From an uncultured Spirochaetaceae bacterium (GTDB taxonomy: Bacteria > Spirochaetota > Spirochaetia > Sphaerochaetales > Sphaerochaetaceae): DNA of 64,000 bases. Position numbers and translations under genes: made by a program. The notes below the pieces were generated by a model, which was not told the origin of the DNA, did not search any database, and saw only the letters and a list, made by a program, of their open reading frames with translations. The stretch lies in assembly GCA_944392985.1 (NCBI GenBank), contig CALXYL010000012.1:1-64000 (forward strand), written 5' to 3'. This document shows, piece by piece, positions 51,189 to 59,839 of the stretch; the stretch's first letter is position 1; every line of letters starts with the position of its first letter.

Positions 51189-52031
51189 ATGAAAACATCA
51201 TGGAAGGAGAAAACAATCAATATCTTTGTGATCTATATCCCGCTGATTGTGCTTGTATTCTTTGTCGTGACTCCGATTTTCTGGACATTGTCATTGTCAT
51301 TCAAGCACTCAAGCGATATTGTCAGCGAACATTTTACAATACTTCCAGATCCATTTACGCTTGAGAATTACACGAAATCGTGGTCGACGGGACGTATCTC
51401 GCAGTATTTCATGAATAGTGCGATCATCTCGATAAGTGCAGTCATCTGTGTGACCATCATTGTCATTTTGAATGGCTTTGCATTAAGCAGATTCCGTTTC
51501 CGTGGAAAGAATCTTTTCATGGTTTTCATGCTCATGACACAGATGCTGCCGAGGATCATCATCATCTCCCCACTGTACCTTCTGATGAGAGATCTTGGGC
51601 TTGTGGATAAGCTCGCTTCATGTATTATCGTTGAGATTGCAACTGCGATTCCGTTCCAGACGCTGCTGATGAAAGGGTTTATGAGCGGGGTGCCGAAGGA
51701 GATTGACGAAGCAGCAGAGATTGACGGCTGTACGAAGATGCAGACATTGTTCACTGTCATACTTCCTGTTATCGTTCCCGGTATCCTTACGGTCTTCTCA
51801 TTCGCATTCATCAATTGCTGGAATGAGTACCTCCTGCCATATACCTTCCTTTCATCGGGATCGAAGTTCCCGCTTTCTGTGGGGCTGCGCTATATGATCA
51901 CGCAGATGTCAATAGATTATGGCGGTCTTGCCGCCGGTGCTATTACGGCCATCATTCCACCGCTTTGCCTCTTTGGTTATGTACAGAGATATCTTGTGAG
52001 CGGAATGAGTGCTGGTGCTATCAAAGGCTGA
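51189..52031 (+). CDS. Sugar ABC transporter permease, UgpE type (locus C)
   Basis: A 280-aa inner-membrane MalG-like permease. The first helix is near residues 11-33 (IFVIYIPLIVLVFFVVTPIF), the EAA loop is EAAEIDGCTKMQTLFTVILP, and the C-terminal YLVSGMSAGAIKG is the family ending. GGAGG lies 8 bases before the chosen ATG 51189; a longer in-frame start at 51168 would overlap the previous gene. Confidence 0.93.
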   Translation: MKTSWKEKTINIFVIYIPLIVLVFFVVTPIFWTLSLSFKHSSDIVSEHFTILPDPFTLENYTKSWSTGRISQYFMNSAIISISAVICVTIIVILNGFALSRFRFRGKNLFMVFMLMTQMLPRIIIISPLYLLMRDLGLVDKLASCIIVEIATAIPFQTLLMKGFMSGVPKEIDEAAEIDGCTKMQTLFTVILPVIVPGILTVFSFAFINCWNEYLLPYTFLSSGSKFPLSVGLRYMITQMSIDYGGLAAGAITAIIPPLCLFGYVQRYLVSGMSAGAIKG

Positions 52032-52067
52032 TTTCCCTTCGGGGTTTGAAAACAAAAGGAGTAGGAA

Positions 52068-53372
52068 ATGAAGAAGCTGACTGCATTATTGGCTATCATG
52101 CTTGCAGCGGTCACACTGTTTGCCGCTGGCACAGGAGAGGACAAGGGTGGAGATTCGATGCGTCATGTCTCCATATGGATGGATGATATGACGGAAGACC
52201 GTCAGGATATGATGGAGGAAATCATTGCGGCCTTCGAAGCAAAGTATCCGGATATCAAGGTGGACTTTACAGGCCTTCCTGGGGATGCGACGGATAAGCT
52301 GATGCTTGGTTTTGAGGCAGGTACAGGTCCTGACATCCTCAATATCACTTCAAAGAATATCGCGACGTATATTGAGAACGGTTATGTCGTTGATATTACC
52401 GATATGTATGCTGAGCAGGGTAATGATGCCATCCTTGACAGCGCGATAGAATCCGCAACTTCTTTCGATCGCGATGGCGGAAGGCTTTATTATCTTCCTT
52501 CGGGAACAAACTTCTACTGCCTTTGGATACGCCCTGATTGGTTCGCGGAGAAGGGACTTGCCCTTCCTGAAACCTGGCCTGAATTCTTTGATGATGTAAA
52601 GGCGCTGACTGATAAGGATGCCGGAAGGTATGGAATTGCACTCAGAGGTGGTTCTGGTGCGGCAACGAATCTTGAAATGCTCATGTATTCTTATTCCGGT
52701 ATAACAAATTACTTTGATGAGAATGGACAGTGCACTGTCAATGACCCTCGCCATGTTGAGTTCTGCGAGCAGTATCTTGGACTCTACAATAACTATAGTG
52801 GAGAAGGAGATATTAATTATGGGTGGGGACAGCTGGCTGGTGCTTTCCAGACAGGGACCGCCGCGATTATCCAGCATAATACGGGATCTGCAGCAGATCA
52901 TTATAAGGTTTTCAATGGGGATCTTTCCAAGTTCGCTGCCCTTCCTTTCCCGAAGAGCCTTGAAGGGACAAGGGTTATGCAGCGCCTGAGCTGGGATGGA
53001 TTTGCGATCAATTCTTCCTGTGATGATGTCGATGCAGCATGGAAATTCGTCTATTTCATCTGCGCAGAGGAAGGCGCTGAGATCTATAATGAGAACATCG
53101 GGCTCCTTCCTTGTGTCGCCAGTATCCTCAATGATCCGGAGAGCTATGTAAATGATCCAGAGAAACCCTGGATGGCAACAGGTTCGGAAGTCATCCTCAG
53201 TCCCGATACGCTTTTCTATGATACACCGACTTATATGCCAAGCTATAGCTCAACGCTTACCAGCGAGATTGACGGTCTTGTTCAGGAGGCGATGGCTGGT
53301 AGGATCTCCTGCCAGGAAATGCTTGATGAATGGGCAGCTATCATGACAGAGCTTTATGCCGAGGAAGGCTGA
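52068..53372 (+). CDS. Sugar ABC transporter, periplasmic binding protein (locus C)
   Basis: A 434-aa family-1 solute-binding protein. The signal peptide (residues 1-18) ends at TLFA before AGTGEDKGG; it lacks a lipobox Cys. The mature domain includes EEIIAAFEAKYPDIKVDFTG, GTGPDILNI and WDGFAINSSCDDVDAAWKF. AAAGGAG lies 8 bases before the ATG. Here the binding-protein gene follows the permeases, unlike loci A and B, but a strong hairpin again follows it. Confidence 0.93.
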   Translation: MKKLTALLAIMLAAVTLFAAGTGEDKGGDSMRHVSIWMDDMTEDRQDMMEEIIAAFEAKYPDIKVDFTGLPGDATDKLMLGFEAGTGPDILNITSKNIATYIENGYVVDITDMYAEQGNDAILDSAIESATSFDRDGGRLYYLPSGTNFYCLWIRPDWFAEKGLALPETWPEFFDDVKALTDKDAGRYGIALRGGSGAATNLEMLMYSYSGITNYFDENGQCTVNDPRHVEFCEQYLGLYNNYSGEGDINYGWGQLAGAFQTGTAAIIQHNTGSAADHYKVFNGDLSKFAALPFPKSLEGTRVMQRLSWDGFAINSSCDDVDAAWKFVYFICAEEGAEIYNENIGLLPCVASILNDPESYVNDPEKPWMATGSEVILSPDTLFYDTPTYMPSYSSTLTSEIDGLVQEAMAGRISCQEMLDEWAAIMTELYAEEG

Positions 53373-53386
53373 TAGCTGAAAACTGT

Positions 53387-53412
53387 GCAGCTGGGTCCAT
53401 TGGACCCGCTGC
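53387..53412 (+). promoter_or_regulatory. Intercistronic stem-loop after the locus C binding protein
   Basis: GCAGC-T-GGGTCC-ATT-GGACCC-GCTGC forms an 11-bp stem with one bulged T. ATGCATCTTTCTTTAT follows, so partial termination is possible before the downstream catabolic genes. Confidence 0.6.
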
Positions 53413-53448
53413 ATGCATCTTTCTTTATAAAATCAGGAGAGCTTTCTT

Positions 53449-55359
53449 ATGTCTCATTACAAGGAAATCATGAAGGATGATCTCATCCGATGCCATGTTA
53501 CGAAAAAAGCCGACATCCGTTTTACTGACGGAGCCCTGCCTCACGCGATGGGAGTCACGAACATACAGATCATGCGATCAACTCAATGTGCCGAGACTTC
53601 GCCGGAGGGCTTGGGCTGGACATATGCCCATGCACCGAATATCGCTTATTTCCAAGGGGAACTGATGGTGCAGTATCTGGCAAATCCTGTAAGCGAACAT
53701 GAAGGGCATACAAGGGTTTTCCTGATCAGGTCATCCGACGGCCATCATTTTGGGAAGCCTGTGGAGATATTCCCCGCACAGGATTTCCCTACAGCCCCTT
53801 ATAATGGCGAAGGAAAGGAGCATCTCAAGGGGAAGATGACTCATAGCGTCATCCACCAGCGCATGTCATTCTATCTTGCAGAGAATGGCAGGATGCTGGC
53901 AATGGCATATTATGGAATATCTCCGACAGATCCACGTCTTACGCCGGAGCTTCCTCCCAAGGATAGTGTCAAGACATGGGATATGACTGATATCAGTCTC
54001 GTGATGCCAGGCAGCGGATATGGTGTCGGCAGGGCGATAAGGGAAATACATCATGATTTTTCCTTTGGTCCAATCTATTTCCTCCGTTATGATTCCAGCG
54101 GCGGGTACAGCAGGGAGAATGTCGACAACTTCCCATATTTCGAGGAATCAGATGATGAAGGTTTCAAGGAGGCATGCCATGATCTCCTGAAGGACCGCTG
54201 CGTGACGCAGCAGTGGTGGGAAGAGGAGCGCTTTGATCAGAGCGGTTTCTTCACCCTTCCGCCAGGAGAGGCTCCTTGCATATACACTCTTCCGGGAAAT
54301 GGCAAGGATAAGATCTGCATCATGAAGAATGCACTTGTCACGGTGAGTCATGATGGGGGAGAGACCTGGAGCGATGCAAGACGATCCCATACGCTCGAGA
54401 CTTCGACCGGTAAAGTATGGGGACAGAAGGTACGGACCGGATCCTATGTCATAGCATACAATCCAACAACTGATACTGCCCATCGATGGCCACTTGCTGT
54501 TGCAGAAGGGGAGAATGGACAGGATTTTGGAGATATACTATCAGTTCTGCCTATCGTTCCTGCTTGTAGGTATTCAGGCCGTCTGAAGAATCTTGGCCCG
54601 CAGTATATACGCGGAATAGGCGAATACAATCCACGTCCGGATGAAGATGCGTTCTATCTTACGTACAGCAATAATAAGGAGGATATATACGTAAGCAGGA
54701 TCTCTGTTCCTCTCAGGGCTCATGAAGAGAATGATATCAATGAGGATATGTCCTCTCTGTCATGGAAGGATATCGCAGCGAACTGGAACCTTCTTGTTCC
54801 ATCATGGGGCGGAATAGACCTCCATGATGGTGCTTTGGAGATGTGGGAGGATGATCCATATATATCCGCTATAGCAGAGAGGGCAATCAAGCCATCTGCA
54901 TTTTTTGAGGCAGAAATGGAGATATCCATCGACCAGGCGGTACCGGAAAGGGGACTTGCCATAGCATTCCAGGATGACAGCGGACGGGAACCCGCGAAAA
55001 TCATCGTCCATGGTGATGGGTACGTGAATTCCAGGGTTTTCGGATCAGAGCTGCATCTGCTTTCCTTCAATCCGGGTGATCGCATAAGGTGTCTGTTCAA
55101 TCTGGATTGCGTGAAGAATGAGATACGGGTGACGGTATCAGCAGGAGGAGAGACGTCATCAAAGCGGTGGCATTTTGATACAAGTGTCTGGAATCTGTCC
55201 CGTATCCAGTTCCGGACGAAGCATATACAGGTTGTCAATGATCATGAGACTTATCCGAAATGGGGAGATAAGGGCAATCTCGCTGGAGCTGATCATCATA
55301 TTGATATGCTTCGTGCCCGTATCTATTCGCTAAAGACAAGGGATCTTGATAAGACCTGA
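53449..55359 (+). CDS. Sialidase-fold hydrolase with C-terminal jelly-roll domain (locus C)
   Basis: A 636-aa protein without signal peptide. Residues about 50-440 form a predicted beta-propeller with Asp-box motifs (IRSSDGHHFGKP, VSHDGGETWSD) and a short-repeat content like the BNR families. Residues about 455-630 look like a concanavalin-type beta-sandwich (DLHDGALEMWED through LSRIQFRTKHIQVV). It is much longer than the locus B enzyme and only distantly similar, yet holds the same place before an iron alcohol dehydrogenase and a DHDPS-family gene. It is predicted to hydrolyse an imported acidic oligosaccharide in the cytoplasm; the substrate is inference. Confidence 0.75.
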   Translation: MSHYKEIMKDDLIRCHVTKKADIRFTDGALPHAMGVTNIQIMRSTQCAETSPEGLGWTYAHAPNIAYFQGELMVQYLANPVSEHEGHTRVFLIRSSDGHHFGKPVEIFPAQDFPTAPYNGEGKEHLKGKMTHSVIHQRMSFYLAENGRMLAMAYYGISPTDPRLTPELPPKDSVKTWDMTDISLVMPGSGYGVGRAIREIHHDFSFGPIYFLRYDSSGGYSRENVDNFPYFEESDDEGFKEACHDLLKDRCVTQQWWEEERFDQSGFFTLPPGEAPCIYTLPGNGKDKICIMKNALVTVSHDGGETWSDARRSHTLETSTGKVWGQKVRTGSYVIAYNPTTDTAHRWPLAVAEGENGQDFGDILSVLPIVPACRYSGRLKNLGPQYIRGIGEYNPRPDEDAFYLTYSNNKEDIYVSRISVPLRAHEENDINEDMSSLSWKDIAANWNLLVPSWGGIDLHDGALEMWEDDPYISAIAERAIKPSAFFEAEMEISIDQAVPERGLAIAFQDDSGREPAKIIVHGDGYVNSRVFGSELHLLSFNPGDRIRCLFNLDCVKNEIRVTVSAGGETSSKRWHFDTSVWNLSRIQFRTKHIQVVNDHETYPKWGDKGNLAGADHHIDMLRARIYSLKTRDLDKT

Positions 55360-55412
55360 TCAATCAGCAATGGAGGAGCTGGGCATAGTCTTGATTATGT
55401 CCGGCGTATCTG

Positions 55413-56594
55413 ATGGAAAGAACTGTGTATTATTCTCCTACTGAAGTGATTTTCGGAAAGGATGCTGAAAAGGCAGTTGGCAAGGGATTGAAACGTCTTG
55501 GAGCAAGGAAGGTCCTTGTTCACTATGGATCTTCCAGGATTGTTCAGAATGGTTTCCTTGGAACGGTGCTTTCGATGCTTGATGATGAGAGGATTTCCCA
55601 TATTGAGCTGGGAGGCGTTGTCTCCAATCCCCGACTCTCGCTTGTGCGGAAGGGAGCTTCCATCTGCCGTGAGAATGGCGTGGATTTCATTCTTGCAATT
55701 GGTGGCGGATCAGTAATCGATTCTGCAAAGGCCATAGGGTATGCCGCTGTGTATGATGGCGATATCTGGGATCTATATCTTAAGAAGGCTGTTCCAGAGC
55801 GTACATTGCCTGTCGGTGCTATCCTCACTATGGCCGCTGCCGGGTCTGAAATGAGCAACAGCTCTGTCATAACCAATGAGGAAGGAGCCTTGAAGCGAGG
55901 CTTGGGATCGGATGTATGCCGATTGAAGATAGCTTTTGAGAATCCCGAGCTTACGTACTCTCTTCCGCTTTATCAAACAGCATGCGGTATTGTCGATATA
56001 CAGATGCATACAATGGAAAGGTTCCTTTTCAAAGGAAATAGCCTGGATCTTACAGATAATCTAGCGATTGCATTATTGAGAACAGTAATGGAGGCCGCAC
56101 ATAAGGTAATGAAGAAACCTGATGATTACCAAGCGAGGGCTTCCATTATGTGGGCTTCTTCCCTTTCCCATAATGGCTTGATGGAAATGGGCAATGCGTC
56201 TGGAGGTGATTGGGCATCGCACTTCATTGAACACGAGCTCTCTGGTGAATTCGATGTTGCTCATGGTGCCGGGCTCGCTGTTATATGGCCGGCATGGGCG
56301 GAATATGTTAAAGACAGGATTCCTGATCGGTTTGCCCATCTCGGATATGGTGTTTTTGGATTCAATCCGTCGGATAGCATTCTGGAAGATGCCGAGAAGT
56401 CGATTATAGCATTCAGGGATTTCTTCCATGAAATCGGGATGCCTGTGCATCTTTCGGATATGGGAATCCATCTATCTGAAGAAATGATCAAAAAACTATC
56501 ACATAAAGCTACCTTCTTCGGAACTAAGAAAGTTGGTTCTGTGTTTCAGCTTGACGAGAGGGATGTCGCAGAAATCCTGCGGATTGCTGAGTAG
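55413..56594 (+). CDS. Iron-containing alcohol dehydrogenase (locus C)
   Basis: A 393-aa group III metal-dependent dehydrogenase of the butanol-dehydrogenase/YqhD-like subgroup. The dinucleotide segment is ILAIGGGSVIDSAKAIGY. Metal ligands are the Asp of CGIVDIQMHTMERF with its following His, and the His pair HFIEHELSG and FDVAHGAGLAV. NADPH use is usual for this subgroup. It is clearly a different subfamily from the locus B enzyme, which argues for independent recruitment to the same role rather than a recent duplication. The ribosome site is weak. Confidence 0.92.
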   Translation: MERTVYYSPTEVIFGKDAEKAVGKGLKRLGARKVLVHYGSSRIVQNGFLGTVLSMLDDERISHIELGGVVSNPRLSLVRKGASICRENGVDFILAIGGGSVIDSAKAIGYAAVYDGDIWDLYLKKAVPERTLPVGAILTMAAAGSEMSNSSVITNEEGALKRGLGSDVCRLKIAFENPELTYSLPLYQTACGIVDIQMHTMERFLFKGNSLDLTDNLAIALLRTVMEAAHKVMKKPDDYQARASIMWASSLSHNGLMEMGNASGGDWASHFIEHELSGEFDVAHGAGLAVIWPAWAEYVKDRIPDRFAHLGYGVFGFNPSDSILEDAEKSIIAFRDFFHEIGMPVHLSDMGIHLSEEMIKKLSHKATFFGTKKVGSVFQLDERDVAEILRIAE

Positions 56595-56603
56595 GAGGCA
56601 AGG

Positions 56604-57527
56604 ATGGAAAAGGTATATCACGGATGCTATCCGACAATGATCACGCCCTTTACAGAGGCTGGAAAGGTGGATTTCAAGGCAATAGCCGGACTTGTGGACT
56701 GGTACATACAGCATGGTGCGCATGGCATTTTCGCAGTTTGCCAGAGTTCTGAGATGTTCTTCCTTTCGCCACAGGAGAAGATTGATATTGCCAAGGCTGT
56801 GCTGGATGCAAATGCCGGAAGGGTCAGGATCGTGGCTTCAGGTCACACGTCAGATTCGCCGGAACAGCAGATTGATGAGCTGGGACACATGGCAGAGACA
56901 GGTGTTGAAGCTGTTGTCCTTGTTTCGAACAGGCTCGCAGGCAGGAATGATGGCGATGACGTGTTCATGAGTAACTTCAACAGGATATGCAATGCATTGC
57001 CTGATACGGTCTTTGGGCTTTATGAATGTCCATATCCTTTCCTCAAGCTGTTTTCCGATGATTTCCTGCGATTTGCTGTCAAGGAAAGAAAGCTCGTATT
57101 CGTGAAGGATGTCTCCGGCAGCGACGCTATCCAGAGACGTCGTGCTGAAATTGCAAAGGGATCAGATCTATCCCTGTTCAATGCTCACACGGATTCCGTT
57201 CTTCCATCACTCAGATATGGATATGACGGTTATAACGGAATCATGGCGAATTACCATCTTGATCTGTACCGCTGGCTTTATGACAATTTCAGGAAAGAGC
57301 CAGCTGTTTCAGAGGAGCTGCAGGATTACCTCAGTATCACAAGTATGGTTGAGGCCCGCTGTTATCCGGTAAGTGCAAAGTGGTTCCAGAATGAATACGG
57401 GGCAAGGATGAGCATCAATACCAGATCCCGTGATGTTTCCCTCCTTAATGAAGGAGGAATCAATGAGCTCCGGGCTATCTGGAGAACAACCGAATCGTGG
57501 CGGAAGCGTTTGGGAATTGCGATATGA
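56604..57527 (+). CDS. DHDPS/N-acetylneuraminate lyase family protein (locus C)
   Basis: A 307-aa class I aldolase-fold protein. The N-terminus PTMITPFTEAGKVDF is typical. The Schiff-base Lys is in VFVKDVSGSDA (about residue 169) and the catalytic Tyr in GLYECPYPF. The carboxylate-binding motif is CQSSEMFFLS where GTTGE is usual, so substrate recognition may differ from lysine-pathway enzymes. AGGAGG lies 6 bases before the ATG. The gene position suggests cleavage of a 2-keto-3-deoxy acid to pyruvate and an aldehyde. The stop overlaps the SGNH gene. Confidence 0.87.
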   Translation: MEKVYHGCYPTMITPFTEAGKVDFKAIAGLVDWYIQHGAHGIFAVCQSSEMFFLSPQEKIDIAKAVLDANAGRVRIVASGHTSDSPEQQIDELGHMAETGVEAVVLVSNRLAGRNDGDDVFMSNFNRICNALPDTVFGLYECPYPFLKLFSDDFLRFAVKERKLVFVKDVSGSDAIQRRRAEIAKGSDLSLFNAHTDSVLPSLRYGYDGYNGIMANYHLDLYRWLYDNFRKEPAVSEELQDYLSITSMVEARCYPVSAKWFQNEYGARMSINTRSRDVSLLNEGGINELRAIWRTTESWRKRLGIAI

Positions 57528-58159
57528 TCAAGTCAATCCTGTGCCTTGGTGATTCGAATACCTATGGAGTTGATCCATCTACTGGATCTCGTTTCCCGCG
57601 AGAGGAAAGGTGGACAGGTATCCTGCAGAGGATATTAGGTGATGGGTATTATGTCATAGAAGAGGGATATAATAGCAGAACCACCTCTTTCAATGATGCT
57701 TCTGACGAGATGAGAAGTGCAATCAGGATGATTCCTTTCATACTGAAGACCCACAGTCCCATTGATCTTGTTCTGATCATGCTCGGTACGAATGATCTCA
57801 AGACACAGTATTCTGTCTCTGCGAAGGTATCTGCTTATGCAATGAAGAAACTTGTTGAGTCAATCCGCAAGTGGTGCAGGGCAGAGGAAGTGGATATTCC
57901 CCAGGTGCTTATCATCTCTCCTATAATGATCGGAGATGGGATCGAAGAGAGTATTTATTGGGAAAATGACAAAACATCAATGCTGGAGGCGGAAAAGCTC
58001 CCAGCAGAATATGAAAGGGTTGCGGATATGCTGGGCTGTTCATTCTTTCCCGCCTCTTCCGTTGCTGAGCCAGGAGAGGACAGCCTGCATATGACAAAGG
58101 ATAGCCATCAGCGTTTTGCGGAAGCTATGGCTGTGGAAATCAGAAGGATCCTTGATTGA
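57524..58159 (+). CDS. SGNH/GDSL-family esterase
   Basis: A 211-aa serine hydrolase. Block I is ILCLGDSNTYG with the nucleophile Ser near residue 10, block III is LIMLGTNDLK, and the Asp-His of the triad lie in EDSLHMTKDSHQ. SGNH enzymes commonly remove acetyl groups from glycans. The lack of a signal peptide means it acts on internalised substrate. The start ATG 57524 overlaps the lyase stop (ATGA); the longer frame from 57497 is not needed. Acetyl removal before or after glycan cleavage is inferred from the operon. Confidence 0.9.
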   Translation: MIKSILCLGDSNTYGVDPSTGSRFPREERWTGILQRILGDGYYVIEEGYNSRTTSFNDASDEMRSAIRMIPFILKTHSPIDLVLIMLGTNDLKTQYSVSAKVSAYAMKKLVESIRKWCRAEEVDIPQVLIISPIMIGDGIEESIYWENDKTSMLEAEKLPAEYERVADMLGCSFFPASSVAEPGEDSLHMTKDSHQRFAEAMAVEIRRILD

Positions 58160-58179
58160 TTCAAATGGAGGATAAAGGT

Positions 58180-59238
58180 ATGCCAGACATGATGAAAGCT
58201 GTTGCGGCCATTGAAAAGGATAGGGTTGGAATCGTAGAGATCCCTGTACCTGTACCGGGGGATTATGAATGCCTTACGAAGATCACGTATTGTGGTATAT
58301 GCAATGGAACGGATCTCAAGCTGATAAGCAACAAAGTCGCAGATAAGGAGACTCCATATCCAACGATACTTGGACATGAAAGTGTCGGATTTATCGTTAA
58401 GACGGGTAGGAAAGTACGGAACTGGAAAGTCGGTGATCGAGTTGTGTCGCCTATAGGAACGGTTGATCCATCCTCTGGCTTCTCATCCAGCTTTGGGCAG
58501 ATGGCAGAATATGGTATTACCCATGATATCAAAGCCATGATGGAAGATGGTGTTCCGTTGGGGAAGCAGCCTCCGATTCCGACTTATCGTGGCAATCTGA
58601 TTCCTGATGGTGTTTCTTATCGTGATGCTGTCATGCTGCTTACTTTCAAGGAGAATTACAGTGCTCTTGTGAATTTTGGGCTGAAGCCTGGAATGGATGT
58701 TCTCGTAATAGGGGATGGGCCTGTTGCAATGGGAATTGCGTGCAGTGCCAAGGCTCAGGGAGCATGCCGGGTTTCATTGATTGGACATCATGATGATCGC
58801 CTTGAGCATATCAAGAACTGCATCCATGTCGATGATGCTTTCAATTCACAGAATACAGATCCTGTTGAGGCATTATCAGGGCACAGGTTCGATCTTGTTG
58901 TTGATGCTGTGGGTAATCTTGGGAATGCATGCAGGATGGCTTCCTTACTGAAGGATGGTGGAAAGCTAGGATTGTATGGCGTCCTATCAAGGGAGAAAGC
59001 GAATATGAATATATTTGATGTCCCAAACAATATCTCAATCCATACTCTCAACTGGCCATACCATGAGCATTGGGTAAACAAGGAAGTCTGCGACCTTGTT
59101 GTTAAGGGCGTACTTGTGCCTTCTCAGTATTACAGTCATGTACTACCTATGCAGGAAGCCGAAGCAGGTTTTGAGCTTGTCCGTGAAAGAAAAGCGTTCA
59201 AGGTCATTCTCCAGATGCCAGGAGTGACGGAGGAATGA
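58180..59238 (+). CDS. Zinc-type medium-chain dehydrogenase (locus C)
   Basis: A 352-aa MDR-superfamily alcohol/polyol dehydrogenase. The catalytic zinc ligands are the Cys of YCGICNGTD and the His-Glu of ILGHESVGF. The cofactor-binding motif is VLVIGDGPVAMGIA. The four-Cys structural zinc lobe of classical ADHs is not evident. It probably oxidises a sugar alcohol or sugar at a secondary hydroxyl. The start ATG 58180 has GGAGG 8 bases upstream; earlier in-frame starts at 58165 or 58156 overlap that site. Confidence 0.88.
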   Translation: MPDMMKAVAAIEKDRVGIVEIPVPVPGDYECLTKITYCGICNGTDLKLISNKVADKETPYPTILGHESVGFIVKTGRKVRNWKVGDRVVSPIGTVDPSSGFSSSFGQMAEYGITHDIKAMMEDGVPLGKQPPIPTYRGNLIPDGVSYRDAVMLLTFKENYSALVNFGLKPGMDVLVIGDGPVAMGIACSAKAQGACRVSLIGHHDDRLEHIKNCIHVDDAFNSQNTDPVEALSGHRFDLVVDAVGNLGNACRMASLLKDGGKLGLYGVLSREKANMNIFDVPNNISIHTLNWPYHEHWVNKEVCDLVVKGVLVPSQYYSHVLPMQEAEAGFELVRERKAFKVILQMPGVTEE

Positions 59239-59242
59239 GCTG

Positions 59243-59830
59243 ATGACTTTCACTGAACTTGCTATGAATACCAGAAGCTATAGGGGCTTTGACAGGATCT
59301 GCCGCCTTTCCCATGAAGAGCTGGAAGAGCTCGTGAAGGTAACAAGATACTGTCCTTCTAGCGGGAATATACAAGCCCTTCGCTTTCATATCAGTGAGGA
59401 TGAGGAGGAAGTATCCAGAATCCTTGGGAAGACTCGATGGGCCGGACGTATGAAAGAACCAAGGCTTCCCCATCCAGGCAAGGAGCCTACCAGTTTTATT
59501 TCCATCTGGGTTGATACAACGCTTGGTTATAATGATCAGGCTCTTGAGAAGGATGCAGGTATCGCCGCCTATGCTATTCTTTTAAGGGCAGTTGAAATGG
59601 GATTTGGAGGATGCATGCTGGGATGTCTTTCCGATAAAGTCATGCACGACCTTGTGAATGAGCCAGAATCAATGAAGTTCAAGCTCCTTGTAGCATTAGG
59701 AAAGCCGGATGAGACAATCGTCATCGAAGAGGCTCCAATTGGATATGTCACCAGGGATAGGTGTTATTATCGAGATGAAAATGATATTCATCATGTCTGG
59801 AAGCGCCCATATGAGGAATTGTTCATTTAA
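59243..59830 (+). CDS. Nitroreductase-family FMN protein
   Basis: A 195-aa single-domain nitroreductase. The N-terminal NTRSYRGFDRICRLSHEELEE and TRYCPSSGNIQALRF match the FMN-binding part, and VEMGFGGCMLGCLSD is the family's later cofactor-contact region. Members reduce quinones, nitro compounds or flavin-linked substrates with NAD(P)H. Its presence in a sugar operon, between a dehydrogenase and a kinase, is unexplained. GGAGG lies 9 bases before the ATG. Confidence 0.88.
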   Translation: MTFTELAMNTRSYRGFDRICRLSHEELEELVKVTRYCPSSGNIQALRFHISEDEEEVSRILGKTRWAGRMKEPRLPHPGKEPTSFISIWVDTTLGYNDQALEKDAGIAAYAILLRAVEMGFGGCMLGCLSDKVMHDLVNEPESMKFKLLVALGKPDETIVIEEAPIGYVTRDRCYYRDENDIHHVWKRPYEELFI

Positions 59831-59839
59831 GGAGCCAGA

